Origin: Eonycteris spelaea
Lineage: Eukaryota; Chordata; Mammalia; Chiroptera; Pteropodidae
Direction of reading: 5' to 3'
DNA: 64,000 nt
NCBI GenBank assembly: GCA_003508835.1
Contig: PUFA01000070.1
Coordinates: forward strand, 5,022,001-5,086,000
Shown piece by piece: positions 12,938 to 24,829 of the stretch. Both the position numbers and the translations under genes were made by a program. Under the pieces are notes generated by a model that saw nothing but the letters and a program-made list of their open reading frames with translations, ran no database searches and had not been told where the DNA came from. Each line of letters starts with the position of its first letter. Within the stretch, counting starts at the first letter, position 1.

Positions 12938-13860
12938 CTGATAAAGAATTAATATCCATAATATATAAGGAACTCCTACAATCCAAGAACAAAAAACCCC
13001 CAAATAATCAGATTAAAAAATATGGACCTATGACTTGAATAGCCATTTCTCCAAAGAAAGCATACAAATGATCAAAAGGTTTATGAAAAGATGTTCAATC
13101 AACATCAGCAATCACTGTGGAAATGCAAATCAAAACCATGAAATATTACCTCACACCTTTTAGGATGGCTTTTATCAAAAGAACAAAAGATAACAAGTGT
13201 TAGCAAGAATGTGGAGAAATTGGAACCCTTGTACACTGTTGGTGGGAATGTAAAATGATACAGCCACTATGAAAAACAGTATGAAGATTCCTCGAAAAAT
13301 TAAAAATAGAATTACAATATAATCCACAAATCTCACATCTGGGTATATATCCAAAGGACCCAAAATCAGTATCTTGAAGGGGTATCTGCATTCCCATGTT
13401 CACTGTAGTACAATTCACAAGACAAGATATTGAAACAACTTAAATGTCCATGAATGAATAAATGAATGAATAAATGAAGAAAATGTGTTGTATATACATA
13501 GAATGGAATATTATTCAACCTTAAAAAAAAGAAAGGAAATCCTGTCATGTGTGATAACATGGATAAACCTGGGGGATATTATGCTAAGTAAAATAAGCCA
13601 GTTATGGAAGGATGAACACTACACAATTCTATTTATATGAAGTATCTAAACTAGTCACACTCATAAAAACAATAGAATGGAGATTGCTAGAGAAAGGAAG
13701 AAATGAGGAGTTACTATTCAACAGGAATAAAGTTTCAGTTATACAAAGTAATAAATTCTAGAGATATGCTGTACAATAATGCACCTATAGTTAATGATAC
13801 TATATTGTGAGGTTAAAAATGTGTTAAGAGAGTAGGTCTCAAGCTAAGTGTTCTTACCAT
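12938..13860 (+). mobile_element. L1, 3' segment of the same insertion
   Basis: Sense L1 sequence from the ORF2 C-terminal region (TCTGATAAAGAATTAATATC, then GGAAATGCAAATCAAAACCA) through the 3' UTR. No intact frame. Confidence 0.85.
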
Positions 13861-14348
13861 AATTCAAAAAAAGTCAAAAAGATTTCTAATTCATCGCTCA
13901 TTTACTATCAAAAGCAATTCTTATACTCCTTTATGTCTATTTGTGCTTTTATATTCTAAACGCTTACTTTAATACATAAAAATATTACTTTCACATTAGA
14001 ATCATTCTGATAACAAACATCTTTTAACAAATACTTGAAAAATATCACAAATAAGCTTGAACCAAAATATTAAACAAAATGTTTAATAGTGATTTAACTG
14101 TATTAGACAATGTAACAATATTTATAACATTTATACTGTACCTCATTCTTTAAGAGATTTGAATTGGAAGCCTTTAATAATAGCATATTAATTTAAATGC
14201 AAATTTAGATAACTTTCATACTGAGAATATTAAAATATACAGGTATATATATGTGCCATATACAATTACATTCTTCTATCATTCTAGATGTCTTTATCTC
14301 GAAGGCTTCAAAATCACCCAATAAGTCATAAAAAGTGGGAGCACTTAC

Positions 14349-14410
14349 TTAGGTGTAGAAGGACCCCTTGGCCATGTTCCGTCTTCATTTCTCTGTTCTA
14401 TCACTAACAC
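14349..14410 (-). CDS. USP15: USP15 coding exon 6 (end of UBL, start of linker)
   Basis: A short 62-nt exon between a TTTGCAG acceptor and a consensus GTAAGT donor. It encodes VLVIEQRNEDGTWPRGPSTP plus two bases of a Lys codon, human residues about 208-227. The human protein has Lys where this copy has Arg (EQR), a conservative change. The first half is the last beta strand of the ubiquitin-like domain. The Pro/Ser-rich second half begins the flexible linker that precedes the catalytic domain. The exon ends in phase 2, as does exon 7, so exon 6 can join either exon 7 or exon 8. Confidence 0.96.
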
Positions 14411-15254
14411 CTGCAAATATGACACAATAAAAGAGTGTTTTTCTTAACCCTGACATTAAAATAGTTTTAGGAGATTAGCTGGATTCACTAAGAAAATAAA
14501 GTAACTTTGTGATTACTTAAAAGACACAGTAGACAAGGTGAAGAAGTATTTGCATTTTGATTCCAAAGCTGAGAAAGAGACAAAAACATAAGTCAAATAT
14601 AAGAAGCAAGCAATTAAGTCAGAAGGAAAGAAGGTAAACTATGGAGAACATAGTTGGTTATATGACTTTAAGTATAAGAAAGTTTAAACCAAGTGGGTAG
14701 AATACAAATTCCTTGAATTTAAGGAGTATGCTTTCTATTTCTTTTCTATTTGTCACTTGTAACCTTAGTTTTGAGCAAAAAAACAGATGCTCATTAAATG
14801 AATATGTTGTGATTAAACATACTGATGTATGATCTTAGCTAACTACTATTACATAAACTGTAAGGAACAGTGACACATAATTCCAAATTGTAGATTACAT
14901 AATTTATTTGGGGTCTTGAAATTTATGTTCATTTTATTAACATGGAAATAGAATCTTTTAATACATAAATGATAGCATCACATTTGTGAGAATCAGACTG
15001 AAGATCTCTATAGCAGCATGGTTAAGGTAGACAAAAATCACTTCTAATAAATGAAAAGTACTGGCGAATGCAGAGCTATTCTTTATTCTAAAACATCCCA
15101 GAATCTTTCCTTATATATTCCAGTATAAAAAAGTCTTTCTTCTCATTTTTGCTATGGGTGAGTCTGCGCAAAGAAGAAAAACTAAGCAGAAACAATTAAA
15201 TTAGCAAAAAACTATGATATTCTCCTTAAGAAGTTACCTAATATCTAAATTTCC

Positions 15255-15291
15255 ATGGGCGGGGGCGGGAGGTGGGGGTGGGTTAGGGGGA
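15255..15291 (+). repeat. G-rich tract with G-quadruplex potential
   Basis: GGGCGGGGGCGGGAGGTGGG followed by further G runs: at least four runs of three or more G within 37 bases. Confidence 0.7.
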
Positions 15292-15931
15292 TGGACGGAC
15301 AGACTATAAAACAGAAAATGGGCCATGAAGTAAAATTCAAGGTTTTGTAAATTTGAAAACATTCTACCTATTCAGTTTCATTATCTTTTTCTTAAAGTTG
15401 CAATTTTGTAACCTACTCTATATACTTTTGGTAATATATTTTTTGTGGACTGCATGTTTCAGGCTGTTTATAAACTGGCATTTGGATCCTAACCACATAA
15501 ATGTAAGCCTGTTCCATACTGTTATAACAAACAATAAAATTTTGGTTAAAAAAAAAAACCTGGAACCATGTTGCTAAAAAAGTATGCTAATTAAAATACT
15601 GTGTCTAAAAAATTAGTAATTCTTACATTCAAAAACCACATATGAACATATGAAGTATACATACCATATAAAGAATAAGTACACTATGTACCTAGCATGC
15701 TGATCCCTCCCTGATTATATTCCTCTCCCTATCTGCCAAGACGACCATTATCCTCGATTTTCTGATAGCATTCTGATAGTCATATATTTATATATTTTTA
15801 CACTTATAAAATTGAATTTAGTGAGTAATTTTGAATTACTGAAGAAAGTTTCCCTTCACTGCAACTTATAACTATAAAGGTATCAAATATAAAATATACA
15901 TAAGTACATATACACTTTATAGTCATTTAGA

Positions 15932-16139
15932 CAGTAGTCCCCAACCTTTTTGGTACCAGGGACCTGTTGCCTGATGATTTGAGGTGGAGCTGAGGCATTT
16001 ATGCTAGCACTGGGGAGTGGCTGCAAATACAGATGAAGGTTTGCTAGCCTGCCCGCAGCTCACCTCCTGCTGTGAGGCCCAGTTTCTAACAGGCCACTGA
16101 CTGGTACTGGTCCGCAGGCCCAGGGATTGGGGATCCCTG
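15932..16139. mobile_element. Short nonautonomous hAT-type element
   Basis: Inverted ends CAGTAGTCCCCAACCTTTTT and GGATTGGGGATCCCTG, with internal text CTCACCTCCTGCTGTGAGGC typical of a widespread mammalian hAT MITE whose termini are CAGGGGTCCCCAACC. It is flanked by an ATTTAGA repeat, 7 of the expected 8 bp. Confidence 0.75.
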
Positions 16140-17289
16140 ATTTAGAGGACTTACATCGGTTAAAAAAAAAAATAATTTAGCTACAGAAAGTTTCAAAGTT
16201 ATGCATTTAATATCATTGTTTATGGTTTGATTATTAAGGAGGGTCCCAAAACTGAAGTAAGAATCAAGTAAATAATAAAAGCTTAACCATAACATCTAAA
16301 TTCCTTAAGTATTTGTATGTAAAAGTTCATGTTTTCTCAATACAGGTATTAATGTGGAAGGATATCAGAATGTTAAAATTTAATCCTTTATTCAAATGTA
16401 TAATTTTCTGAATAAAATTTTGCTCATGGTTAAAACTTTAACTCAGGATGAAAATGTTCTTAGAAGTTTCAGCATTTAATTGAAAACCACACATGTACAC
16501 AAAAGGGAGAGAGATAAAGACCACTTATTTTGAGAGGCAAACTCTTCAATTTGTATCTTTGTTTCACCTTTCTAATAAGGATACTTTAAATTTTAGTAAA
16601 AAAAAAAAATTAAGTCCAGAATAGTGCTTAGTTTGTCATAGTCAGAAAATAACTGTTACAAATATTTTAATATATATTTTTGGAAACACTGCTATTTCAA
16701 ATGATCAAATATCCTCAAGTATATTTAATCTTATTCTACATAAAATAATTTATTGTCATCTGTAATCTGGTAAATGCATTCCTATCATCAAATTATTTAA
16801 ATTCTCTAAGATTCAGTTTTCTAATGTACATGTTGTAGAGAATAATAGCCATTACATAGGATCGACCACTGAAAGGAGTTAAATAATACTATATATTTCA
16901 AGCTGTACTGGAGTTATCTCAATGCCTGCTGGATGAGAGGTGTTTGTCCTATTGAAAGAGGGAGTTGGCTGGCTAGGGAGGGGAAGGGGGTGTTAAGACT
17001 AGGCAGTAGAGTTCCAAGTTCCTCACTCTAGCTTCAATCCTGTAACTCTCCTTTTAATTGTAATTCATATTAGATTTTGTAAGATTTCATCTAAGAATAT
17101 AACAGCTAAATAACTCTGAAAAATCACTATTTTTATACCCTTTTATAACACTTGACATCAAGTAGGCACTTAGTAAAAATTAATTTCCCACTGTTACTCT
17201 GAATTTTTTTTAACAACTTGTATCATATTATTGATGTCAATAGTGATTTTAAATAAAACAGAACAAAACCAAAACTCCTATATATCTGA

Positions 17290-18070
17290 GCACCACGCTC
17301 TGTGTTAGGTACCAAAAGTAGAAACAAAAAATAAATAAGATGGAAAGTCCAACAAAACTAAGGCCTCACAGCTTTGCTGGGGAGGTTAACATATAAATAA
17401 CTGAAGAATATAATAAATTATACAAAAGACATATTAAATCATTATGGAAGGTAAGGGAGTAACTTTTTCTCCACAGTAGAAAAATCCTATATCTTGAATA
17501 GATATTGAGAAAAATAGAAAAGATTGAAGAGGTGATGTGATATCTAATTTGGAATTTGAAGAATGAATAATCTGATTAGATTACATGATAGGATGAAATA
17601 GTTAATTTGAATATTTTGATGTTTAAAAGGACTTTTTGCTGGATGGATGCAACAAAAGACTGAAGAAACAGTATACAGGAAAGCACAGGAGTATGAATAG
17701 GAGAATATGTTTAGTGTATTATAAGCAGTTCAGTTTGGTTTTGTTAAGAGTGCAAATCACAAGGCAAGGATAATCTAAAGATGATGGAAGACTGGCAAAA
17801 GGTCAAACATAAGCTGTGTTAAGGTGCCTGGACTATATTAATTATTGAGAAACCAGGAAATGTTTATAAAAGGAAATCACAAGGTTTACAATTTAGAAAG
17901 AGTATTTTGGCAGAAATATGGAAGATTAAGAATAGACAAGTAAAAAACTGGACAGAGGGATTTAGAGCCTACTGTAAAAGATAAGGGCTGGGAATGGCAT
18001 AAAGATAGTAATTCAAGAAATATTTAGAAGGTGGAATTAGTAGGACTTGTTGACTCTGACTAAACATTTT
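17290..18070 (-). mobile_element. L2 fragment
   Basis: Reverse-complement L2 order, ending in GGTGGAATTAGTAGGACTTG, the equivalent of the L2 'gacaggacttgctgatgg' region. Diverged. Confidence 0.6.
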
Positions 18071-18118
18071 CATTTCTCAACACATTCATTTTTTGGTTAT
18101 ACCATAAGAAAGACTAAA

Positions 18119-18352
18119 CTAGGGGTTGATACCTTTTAGTAGGAGCTGGAAAACTACAGTTCACTTAGCTCCATGACTGCTTTAGTAAAGTTTGTTGGAA
18201 CATAGTCATTTCATTTGTTTACACATGGCTACATATGACTACTTTCGTGCTACTACAATGGCAGAGCTGTATTGTAACAAAGACCAAATGACCGGCTAAG
18301 TGAAAAATATTTACTGTTTGATCCTTTACAGAAAATTTGCTGACCCATCTTA
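18119..18352 (-). mobile_element. hAT-type MER element
   Basis: Contains GGAACATAGTCATTTCATTT, CTACAATGGCAGAGCTGTAT and TTTACAGAAAATTTGCTGAC in the order of the common mammalian hAT element with CAGGGGT(C/G)GGCAAAC ends. It is a relative of the copy at 27858. Confidence 0.75.
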
Positions 18353-18577
18353 GTAGCTATTTTTTGATAGAAAATAATTTCTTTTTAAGAAGTAGGTTAT
18401 TCTCAAGCTCAAAGAAATGAAAGCTAATGACCAGTAGGAAAAGGGAAGAGATGACTTAGAAAGAGGAAGCCAGAGCCAGTAGAACCCATTATAGATTGCT
18501 GGGGTATTCAAAAAGTTTGTGACTCCAGAAAGGTCTGTGTATGGTATGCTTAAAATAAACAGTAGTACTAAAAATAC

Positions 18578-18723
18578 CTGTCCTTGGTATAAACCAGCAT
18601 CCTGAATGGTGCTGTCTGGTTTATTCAGGGGTTCGAATGTATTACTCATGTATTTGTTCCATAATCTGGTCTCTTTTTCATCTGGAATATTGAAGATTTT
18701 TCTTATTTCTTTTTCAATTGTAT
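18578..18723 (-). CDS. USP15: USP15 coding exon 5 (UBL domain)
   Basis: The acceptor is AATCTAG before ATACAATTG and the donor is GGACAG/GTATTT. The 146 nt complete the split Asp codon and add 48 codons. The peptide begins [20 protein letters not shown] and ends with DAGLYQGQ, human residues about 160-207, forming most of the first ubiquitin-like domain. As I recall the human sequence, it has Ser where this copy has Asn after KIF; otherwise the piece appears identical. Frame and phase fit exons 4 and 6. Confidence 0.97.
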
Positions 18724-19639
18724 CTAGATTGAAGGAGAAAAGATAAGTAAATATAATAAATATTTAAAAATATACCACATAGAGCTAAGTGCTCACGAGC
18801 ATTAAAATCCTAAATTTAAAATACTGATACATATTATAAAATCAACACATTTTCTGATGATATGTAGGAGTCAGAAATTAAAGTATGATTCAGAGATGCT
18901 ACAAATGGAATATACTATGTTATAACATAACCCATTTAAAGTCAATTTATATTAAGTTGAACATAATTTACAGTTTAAATAGCTAACTAAAAATTAGAAC
19001 ATATGAATACAAATAAAAGTGCCTTCTTTGAAGGGATGTCTGTATTGGTCAAAATTTCTTGTTTTCAAGGTAACATCATATATTTTCCTTATTTCTAAAT
19101 CAATTATCTGAGTAGAAGATATCTTTTTTTTAAACTGAAGCAGCTTAATCTGCTATAAAATAAGACACAGGAGTATCTACACATTTGAGAGTACAAATGT
19201 AATTAAGCTTCAGTACCATAGTGAAGTGATTCTTTAAAATTTCTAAACATTAGAAAGAAATATTAGAAAATACTATTGAGTTCATTGAATTTTGAATTCT
19301 AGTCAGTAACTTGCTTAACTTAGACTCAAAAAAAAGTAAAATATTTTATGACATAAAGAAATATAAAATACTTCTAAATTTTTGAATACTTGGTTTGTTT
19401 AAGAAAAAACATTATTTACAAAATACTAAACCTAATAATATATGTTCTCTGAAGAAATATAAACTATGCCTATCCTACATATCAAATTTTGTCCAATCAT
19501 ATTGTTTAGGTTCTACTTAGCTGCTTATGTTCCTATTAAAAAAGTAGTAAATCTTACATTGTATCTCAAAACTTAAAGCAAATTAGCCAGAACATTTCAT
19601 AATTACATTAAATAAATAATCTGATAGTACTATTTTCTA

Positions 19640-19850
19640 TTTTGGAGGGGTTAATTTTTTTGTTCTTTTTATTGAATGTAAATGTAAACAAAAATGCGTA
19701 AGTCATCAGTATATTATGACAAATTTCCAAAGTGAACACTCCAGGTAACCAACACCCAGATGAAGAAACAGAACAATATGTAGGAAAGAGTGAGTGAAGA
19801 GAAAGAAGCTGAGGAAGGGATGTCATTTTAACTTTCTATAAAAAAATGAA
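19640..19850. mobile_element. Probable L1M 3'-UTR fragment
   Basis: The text CCAAAGTGAACACTCCAGGT followed by CACCCAGATGAAGAAACAGA is typical of L1M-type 3' UTRs. The orientation was not resolved. Confidence 0.45.
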
Positions 19851-20039
19851 TACTTTTTTGATTGCAGAAATAATTCTTGTTCATTGTAAAAAATCTGGAA
19901 AATACAAATTTGATATTTCTTCTTCCAGACATTTTCTATTAATACACAGAGATATTTATATACATAATATAAATATACAAACATATGGGAATTTCTTCTT
20001 TACTGAGTTTTGTAAAATATTCATATATAGGGAAAGAAC

Positions 20040-21180
20040 ATTATAGGCAGAAGAAAGAGTAATGCAAATGCCCTAAGGTTGGAATGCATTAGGTATGTCT
20101 TAGAACAGCATGGTACACCAATGTGGTTGAAGTAGAAGCAGCAAAGTAAAAATGAGATCATAAAAGTACTCATCTAGGGTCATATAGAATTTTGTGAGCT
20201 ATGAAAGTATTCTATTTTATCTGAATAAGAAGGGAAGCCACTGAGGAGTTCTCAGCAGAGAAGTGGCATGACCTAATTGAGATTTTAAATGTTCACTATT
20301 GCTGCTAGTAAAGAAAAAACTGCAGGATGTCAAAGGTGGGAGACTAGGTGACTGCAGTAATTCAAACCAAGGTGGTAGTGGTAGTAGTAGTAGAAGCAAT
20401 GTTAAGTTGGTTAAGACTGAGAACAGATTCTGAAGAAACCGCTAAGAAGATAAACTGCTTGATTACAGCAGAGTGAGAGATAAAAAGATAATCAGAATGA
20501 TATAAAGGTTTTTGGCTTGAGCAATGGAAGAATTTAAGTGGTGATTACTCAGATGGAGAATGACCGTAGCAGGTTTTGTGGGAAGGGAGAATTTAGTTTC
20601 TTACCTGTTATAGCTCGATTCTTATCTGACAAGAGTGAAGATATGGAATGGTTGAAATTGGAATTAAGGGAGAGTTTTGGATAGATAATATAAATTTAAA
20701 AGATATCAATATGCAGAAAGAATTTAAAGCCAGGGGACTAGAGGAAAATCACCAAGGAAAAGAAAGAAGATCCAAGGACTAAGCATGGATGTGTTAAGAT
20801 CAGGAATATAGAGAAGCTCTTACATGGAACTCAGAGAAGATGCAGTAGTGAGAACTTGTGCCCTGAAAGCCATGTGAAGAGAAAAGTGTTTCTAGACAGA
20901 AAAGTGAATAAGTTAATTTTCCTGGCAGATTAAGAAAATGGAAGACTGAAATTACCACTGGATTTATACATGTAGAAGTAGCTAGCCACCATCGCAAAAG
21001 CAGTGCCAAGAGAGTGGCAGGCTTGAATGTCTGAATGCAGCAGGCTCAAGAGAGAATGGTAGCAGAGGAAGCCAGAAAGCAGAATGCTCAAATTTAATTT
21101 GGCAAGTGCAGTTATAGATAATGATAGTGTATGAGAACTGGAGGTTGGGTGCAGATCAAGATCACCAGAGTTAAGAATAT
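20040..21180 (-). mobile_element. L2 fragment, long
   Basis: The plus strand follows reverse-complement L2 almost throughout: TGGCATGACCTAATTGAGAT near 20267, AGGTTTTTGGCTTGAGCAAT near 20506, and TTTAAAGCCAGGGGACTAGA near 20723. Frames at 20217-20399 and 20930-21214 (minus) are remnants of L2 sequence, not genes. Confidence 0.8.
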
Positions 21181-21809
21181 CAAGACATTGAGAGCATGTA
21201 TATATTTTTTCCATATATAAATGTGACTCTTAGAGGCAGTTAATAAAAAGCAATAAAACTAAATTTTATCTTTCTAATTGGAATATGTTCAATACCCAAA
21301 TATATCAATTTAGGAAGAAAAATATTCACGGGTAAAGTATTTTGGCTCTGAATGTGGTAAATTATTTAGAGCCTGCCTAAGGTACTCTCATTTTCATTAT
21401 AAATCAATGCAGGTAGTACTAGCTGAAAAAGAAATATTTTATTAATTTGGTAAAAACCAAACATGTACTTCTATTTCTTAATTTTATTTATAAAATTTAG
21501 CTATATTTCATGTACATAGCCTTTCTGATCATTTTTAATCAAGACTTTTTAAAAGATCACAAAGGAAAAATATATATCCCATATTTCCTTTCTTTTAATC
21601 CAAATTCTTTACTGTTTTCAAAATTCACTTCCTTTAGAAAAACAAAATCAGCCAATTAACACTGCAGATTATGTAAGTCAGCAATTAAGATATTACACTC
21701 TGCACAATAGGATATATAGATGTCAAAGTATAGTGCATATTTGAAAATTATATAATTGTAATAACCGATGTTACTCCAGTAAACTTAATAAAAAAAAAAA
21801 GAGATATTA

Positions 21810-22015
21810 GACTCTGGTATAAGATGGAGTTAAAATACTGACTCTATCACTTGGTAGCAGGGTAAACCTAGGTTAAGTTATATAACCTTTGAAAATCTCA
21901 GCTTTATCACCTATAAGATTAGGATACAGTGTTGTTGATGTTTAAATAAGAAAATAAGAACATTTCTGTAAGTGCCTAAAACATAGTAAGTATTCAATAA
22001 CTGCTAACTACTGTA
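21810..22015 (+). mobile_element. MIR SINE
   Basis: The order CTCTATCACTTGGTAGCAGG, then the splice-like 'tcagctttatcacctataa' segment, then GTGCCTAAAACATAGTAAGT matches MIR. Confidence 0.75.
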
Positions 22016-22734
22016 ACTATAACTATGAAGTATCTAAAATTACTGACATTTTAATTTTTGCAAATTTTTGCTTAGAAAGCTCTAATATAAACTTTCAAAC
22101 CTTTCAAACTAAGGCTAACAGGGAGAAATTGTAACCTAGTATGCACATATACATACTGGTATTTTCGATTCCATTCTCTTTACTCTCAAAACTGTTCAAT
22201 GATAACAAAGTATTGACAACACACTTTGAAACGCATTACTTTAATAAAAATTTTTAGCTATACAAAAATTCAAAAATGTACTAAAGTATTAGTAAATTTA
22301 AACTATGTTGATTAAAATCTATTTGAATCACGAAGCAGAGATTCTCTATAAATTACATATCTCCTTGATAAATTCTTTCTTACTACTTCATGTGAGAACG
22401 CCATAATTTTGTTTTGAATTTAGAAATTAAACCAATTGCTGATCTTCATAAGTTTTAAACTATTATTTGGTGAACTAATGTTCTAAAATAAGATTTCTGG
22501 TTTTTCATATTTATATATGATTTTCCTACAGATATGAGGTAAAGAGAGAAAATACTAAACTTTAAAAATAGGAAATATTATCTGTATCAAGTATTTTAAG
22601 AGGTGGCTTCTCATTTATATTCCAATTGGCTGAACATTTCAGAGGTTAGTCTCTGAATTAATTTTAATAGATAGATACACTTACAGATTCTTATTGTGCA
22701 CACTTTACTATCTTGATTAATGTAATTTTCTATA

Positions 22735-23357
22735 CAGTAGTCTCCCCTTATCTGTGGCTTTCCTTTCTGAAGTTTTAGTTACCCACAGTCAAATGTGGTC
22801 TGAAATGCGAAATGCAAACATTCCAGAAATATAAAATTTATATGTTCTAAATTGCAAGTGTCGAAGTCTTGTGTCATACACTCTGTACTGCCTGGGATAT
22901 AGAGTCTGGCACATCCACGCTGTATACGCTCTCTGCTCAATAGTCACTTAGAAGCCGTCTTAGTTATCAGATCAACTATTGCTGTATTGCAGTCCTTGTG
23001 TTCAGGTAACCTTTATTTTATTTAATAATAGCCCCAAAACAGAAGAGCAGTGATACTAGCAATTTGGATATGGGAAAGAGAAGCATTTAAGTGAACATAA
23101 TATAATAAAATATGTTGAGAGAAAGACCACATTCACATAACTTTTAGTACAGCATATAGTTATAACTGTTCTATTTTATTATTAGTTATTGTTAATCTCA
23201 TACTAATTTATAAATTAAATTTTATAAATTTTCATAGGTATGCATATATCTAGGAAAAGACAGCATAGTATATATAGGTTTTGGTACCATCCACTGTTTC
23301 ATGGAATCTACTGGGGGTCTTGGAACATATGACTCCCTGATAAGGGGGACACTACTG
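22735..23357 (+). mobile_element. Tigger-type (TcMar) DNA transposon, internally deleted
   Basis: Inverted ends CAGTAGTCTCCCCTTATCTG and GGGGGACACTACTG are flanked by the TA dinucleotides expected of Tc1/mariner insertion. The internal text CCACGCTGTATACGCTCTCT and AATAGCCCCAAAACAGAAGA marks the start of a Tigger transposase region; most of the coding sequence is deleted. Confidence 0.85.
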
Positions 23358-24702
23358 TATTATACTGAAAACTTTCAGATTTTAATATGTAGAAATGTTT
23401 TATTTCATAAATATGTTCTATAAGTCTAGAAGTTCAAAAGTAACTTATTCATAATAATATGATATTTATATGTGTAATTTCTAATATTTTAAGCATTCAT
23501 TTTAGAAAGATAACTACAGGTTTACTAAAATTGCATTTCAAACTTATAAATGCTCTAGCTAAATGAAGAGGGTGAAAAAAAAAGTTACGTATTTTATTTG
23601 GCAAAAAAATTAGGATTAATCAAGCACTGGGTACTCAAGAATGGTGCTATTTCAAGAAAAATATATGTTAAAAGTATTTCCTGATGTGAAATGAGTAAGC
23701 AGTGAAAGTCAAATGATGTATGAAATCCAGAAATACTTTTATTTACTTTTAACCAAAGCATACTTAATGATTGGTTCCATCAAGGAAAGCTATAAGGTGC
23801 TATAATTCATAAATGTGCTAACCACCTCTCTTCCTTGCTGAGTTCTATGTTGTGCCATGTCCTTCTCTACTGTCCAATTTTCCAATAAGATCAAATTATT
23901 ACTATTACTCTTGTTTTCCAGTAACTTTTACAAAGTTCCAATTACTTAAAAAATAACTTTTATAATTTTTATTTTGAGCTGTATTTACCAAAAACTACTG
24001 TAATTCTGTTATTAAATTCCTTATTTAAAAAACATTTTATTCAATACATTCTGGATCTTAAATTAAAATGTGGCTTTTAAGTAGAATGAAAAAATTTATA
24101 TATATTTTAATGTATTTATATGTGCTCATATATGAATATATAGAGATATGTAGAAGTATGAATATATAGAGGGAGTTAGGTAAATTTATACATGAGACTG
24201 CAATTCCCTAATTTACTCATTATAAAAAAAAATCATTGTGTCATAATGCTAAAACTGCTGGCTTATTTACATAGCTAATTAAACTGCATTTAGAATCCAA
24301 AGAATGAGCTGAGAGAAAAAAGGAAATAAACAATTGTCACTTTCCATGCTAAGAAAGGAAAACATTATCATTATGACTATATTACATAGCCTGACGAAGT
24401 TTTATTTAAACGAGGTTTTATTTAAAGTTCTACTTTAATTTGTTAAAAACAAAATATACATTTTTAAATGCTAAAAACAATAACTATTTGATTTTGTTAA
24501 AAACAGGTAAAATGGCACAAATATTAAATTCATCTAATAACGTAAAATAATTCAATTCTAAGATATACTGCATCAAACTTGGAAATCTACAATGTTTAAG
24601 TATAAATCCTTAAAATGGTTATCATCCTAGGAGCATATAACAAATAAATTATGATTAAATTTCTAATAGTAATGGTTTGCCAAAGAGAGGATCTTGCATT
24701 AC

Positions 24703-24829
24703 CTATTGTGTCAGCTTTGCTAAATCTTCGAGTTACAACATTGTTCATGTTTCCATTTTCACAGAGCTTCAATTCTGTGAGATATACTTCTACTTTGCAG
24801 TGCTTTACAAACATACCCTGTTCAACCAC
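24703..24829 (-). CDS. USP15: USP15 coding exon 4 (DUSP-UBL junction, start of UBL domain)
   Basis: The acceptor is TTTTTTAG before GTGGTTGAACAG and the donor is ATAG/GTAATG. The 127 nt give 42 codons plus the first base of an Asp codon. The peptide begins [20 protein letters not shown] and continues to FSKADTI, matching human USP15 residues about 117-158. It covers the end of the DUSP domain and the first beta strands of the adjacent ubiquitin-like domain ([12 protein letters not shown]). The reading frame is open and in phase with exons 3 and 5. No odd feature is seen. Confidence 0.97.

Larger units (their letters stand above)
3858..14348 (-). other. USP15: USP15 intron 6 (about 10.5 kb)
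   Basis: Bounded by GTAAGT and TTTAAAG on the minus strand. It contains an L2 split by a hAT transposon, MER5-like pieces and a twin-primed L1. The stretches 3858-5560 and 8650-12340 are AT-rich and unassigned, except that 9680-9960 has a faint L1-like look. Confidence 0.9.
14411..18577 (-). other. USP15: USP15 intron 5 (about 4.2 kb)
   Basis: Bounded by GTATTT and TTTGCAG on the minus strand. It holds a G-rich tract, two hAT fossils and an L2 copy, listed separately. The remainder (14411-15250, 16150-17280) is unassigned. Confidence 0.9.
18724..24702 (-). other. USP15: USP15 intron 4 (about 6.0 kb)
   Basis: Bounded by GTAATG and AATCTAG on the minus strand. L2, MIR and Tigger copies are listed separately. 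Nothing is recognised in 18724-19640 or 23360-24702. Confidence 0.9.
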
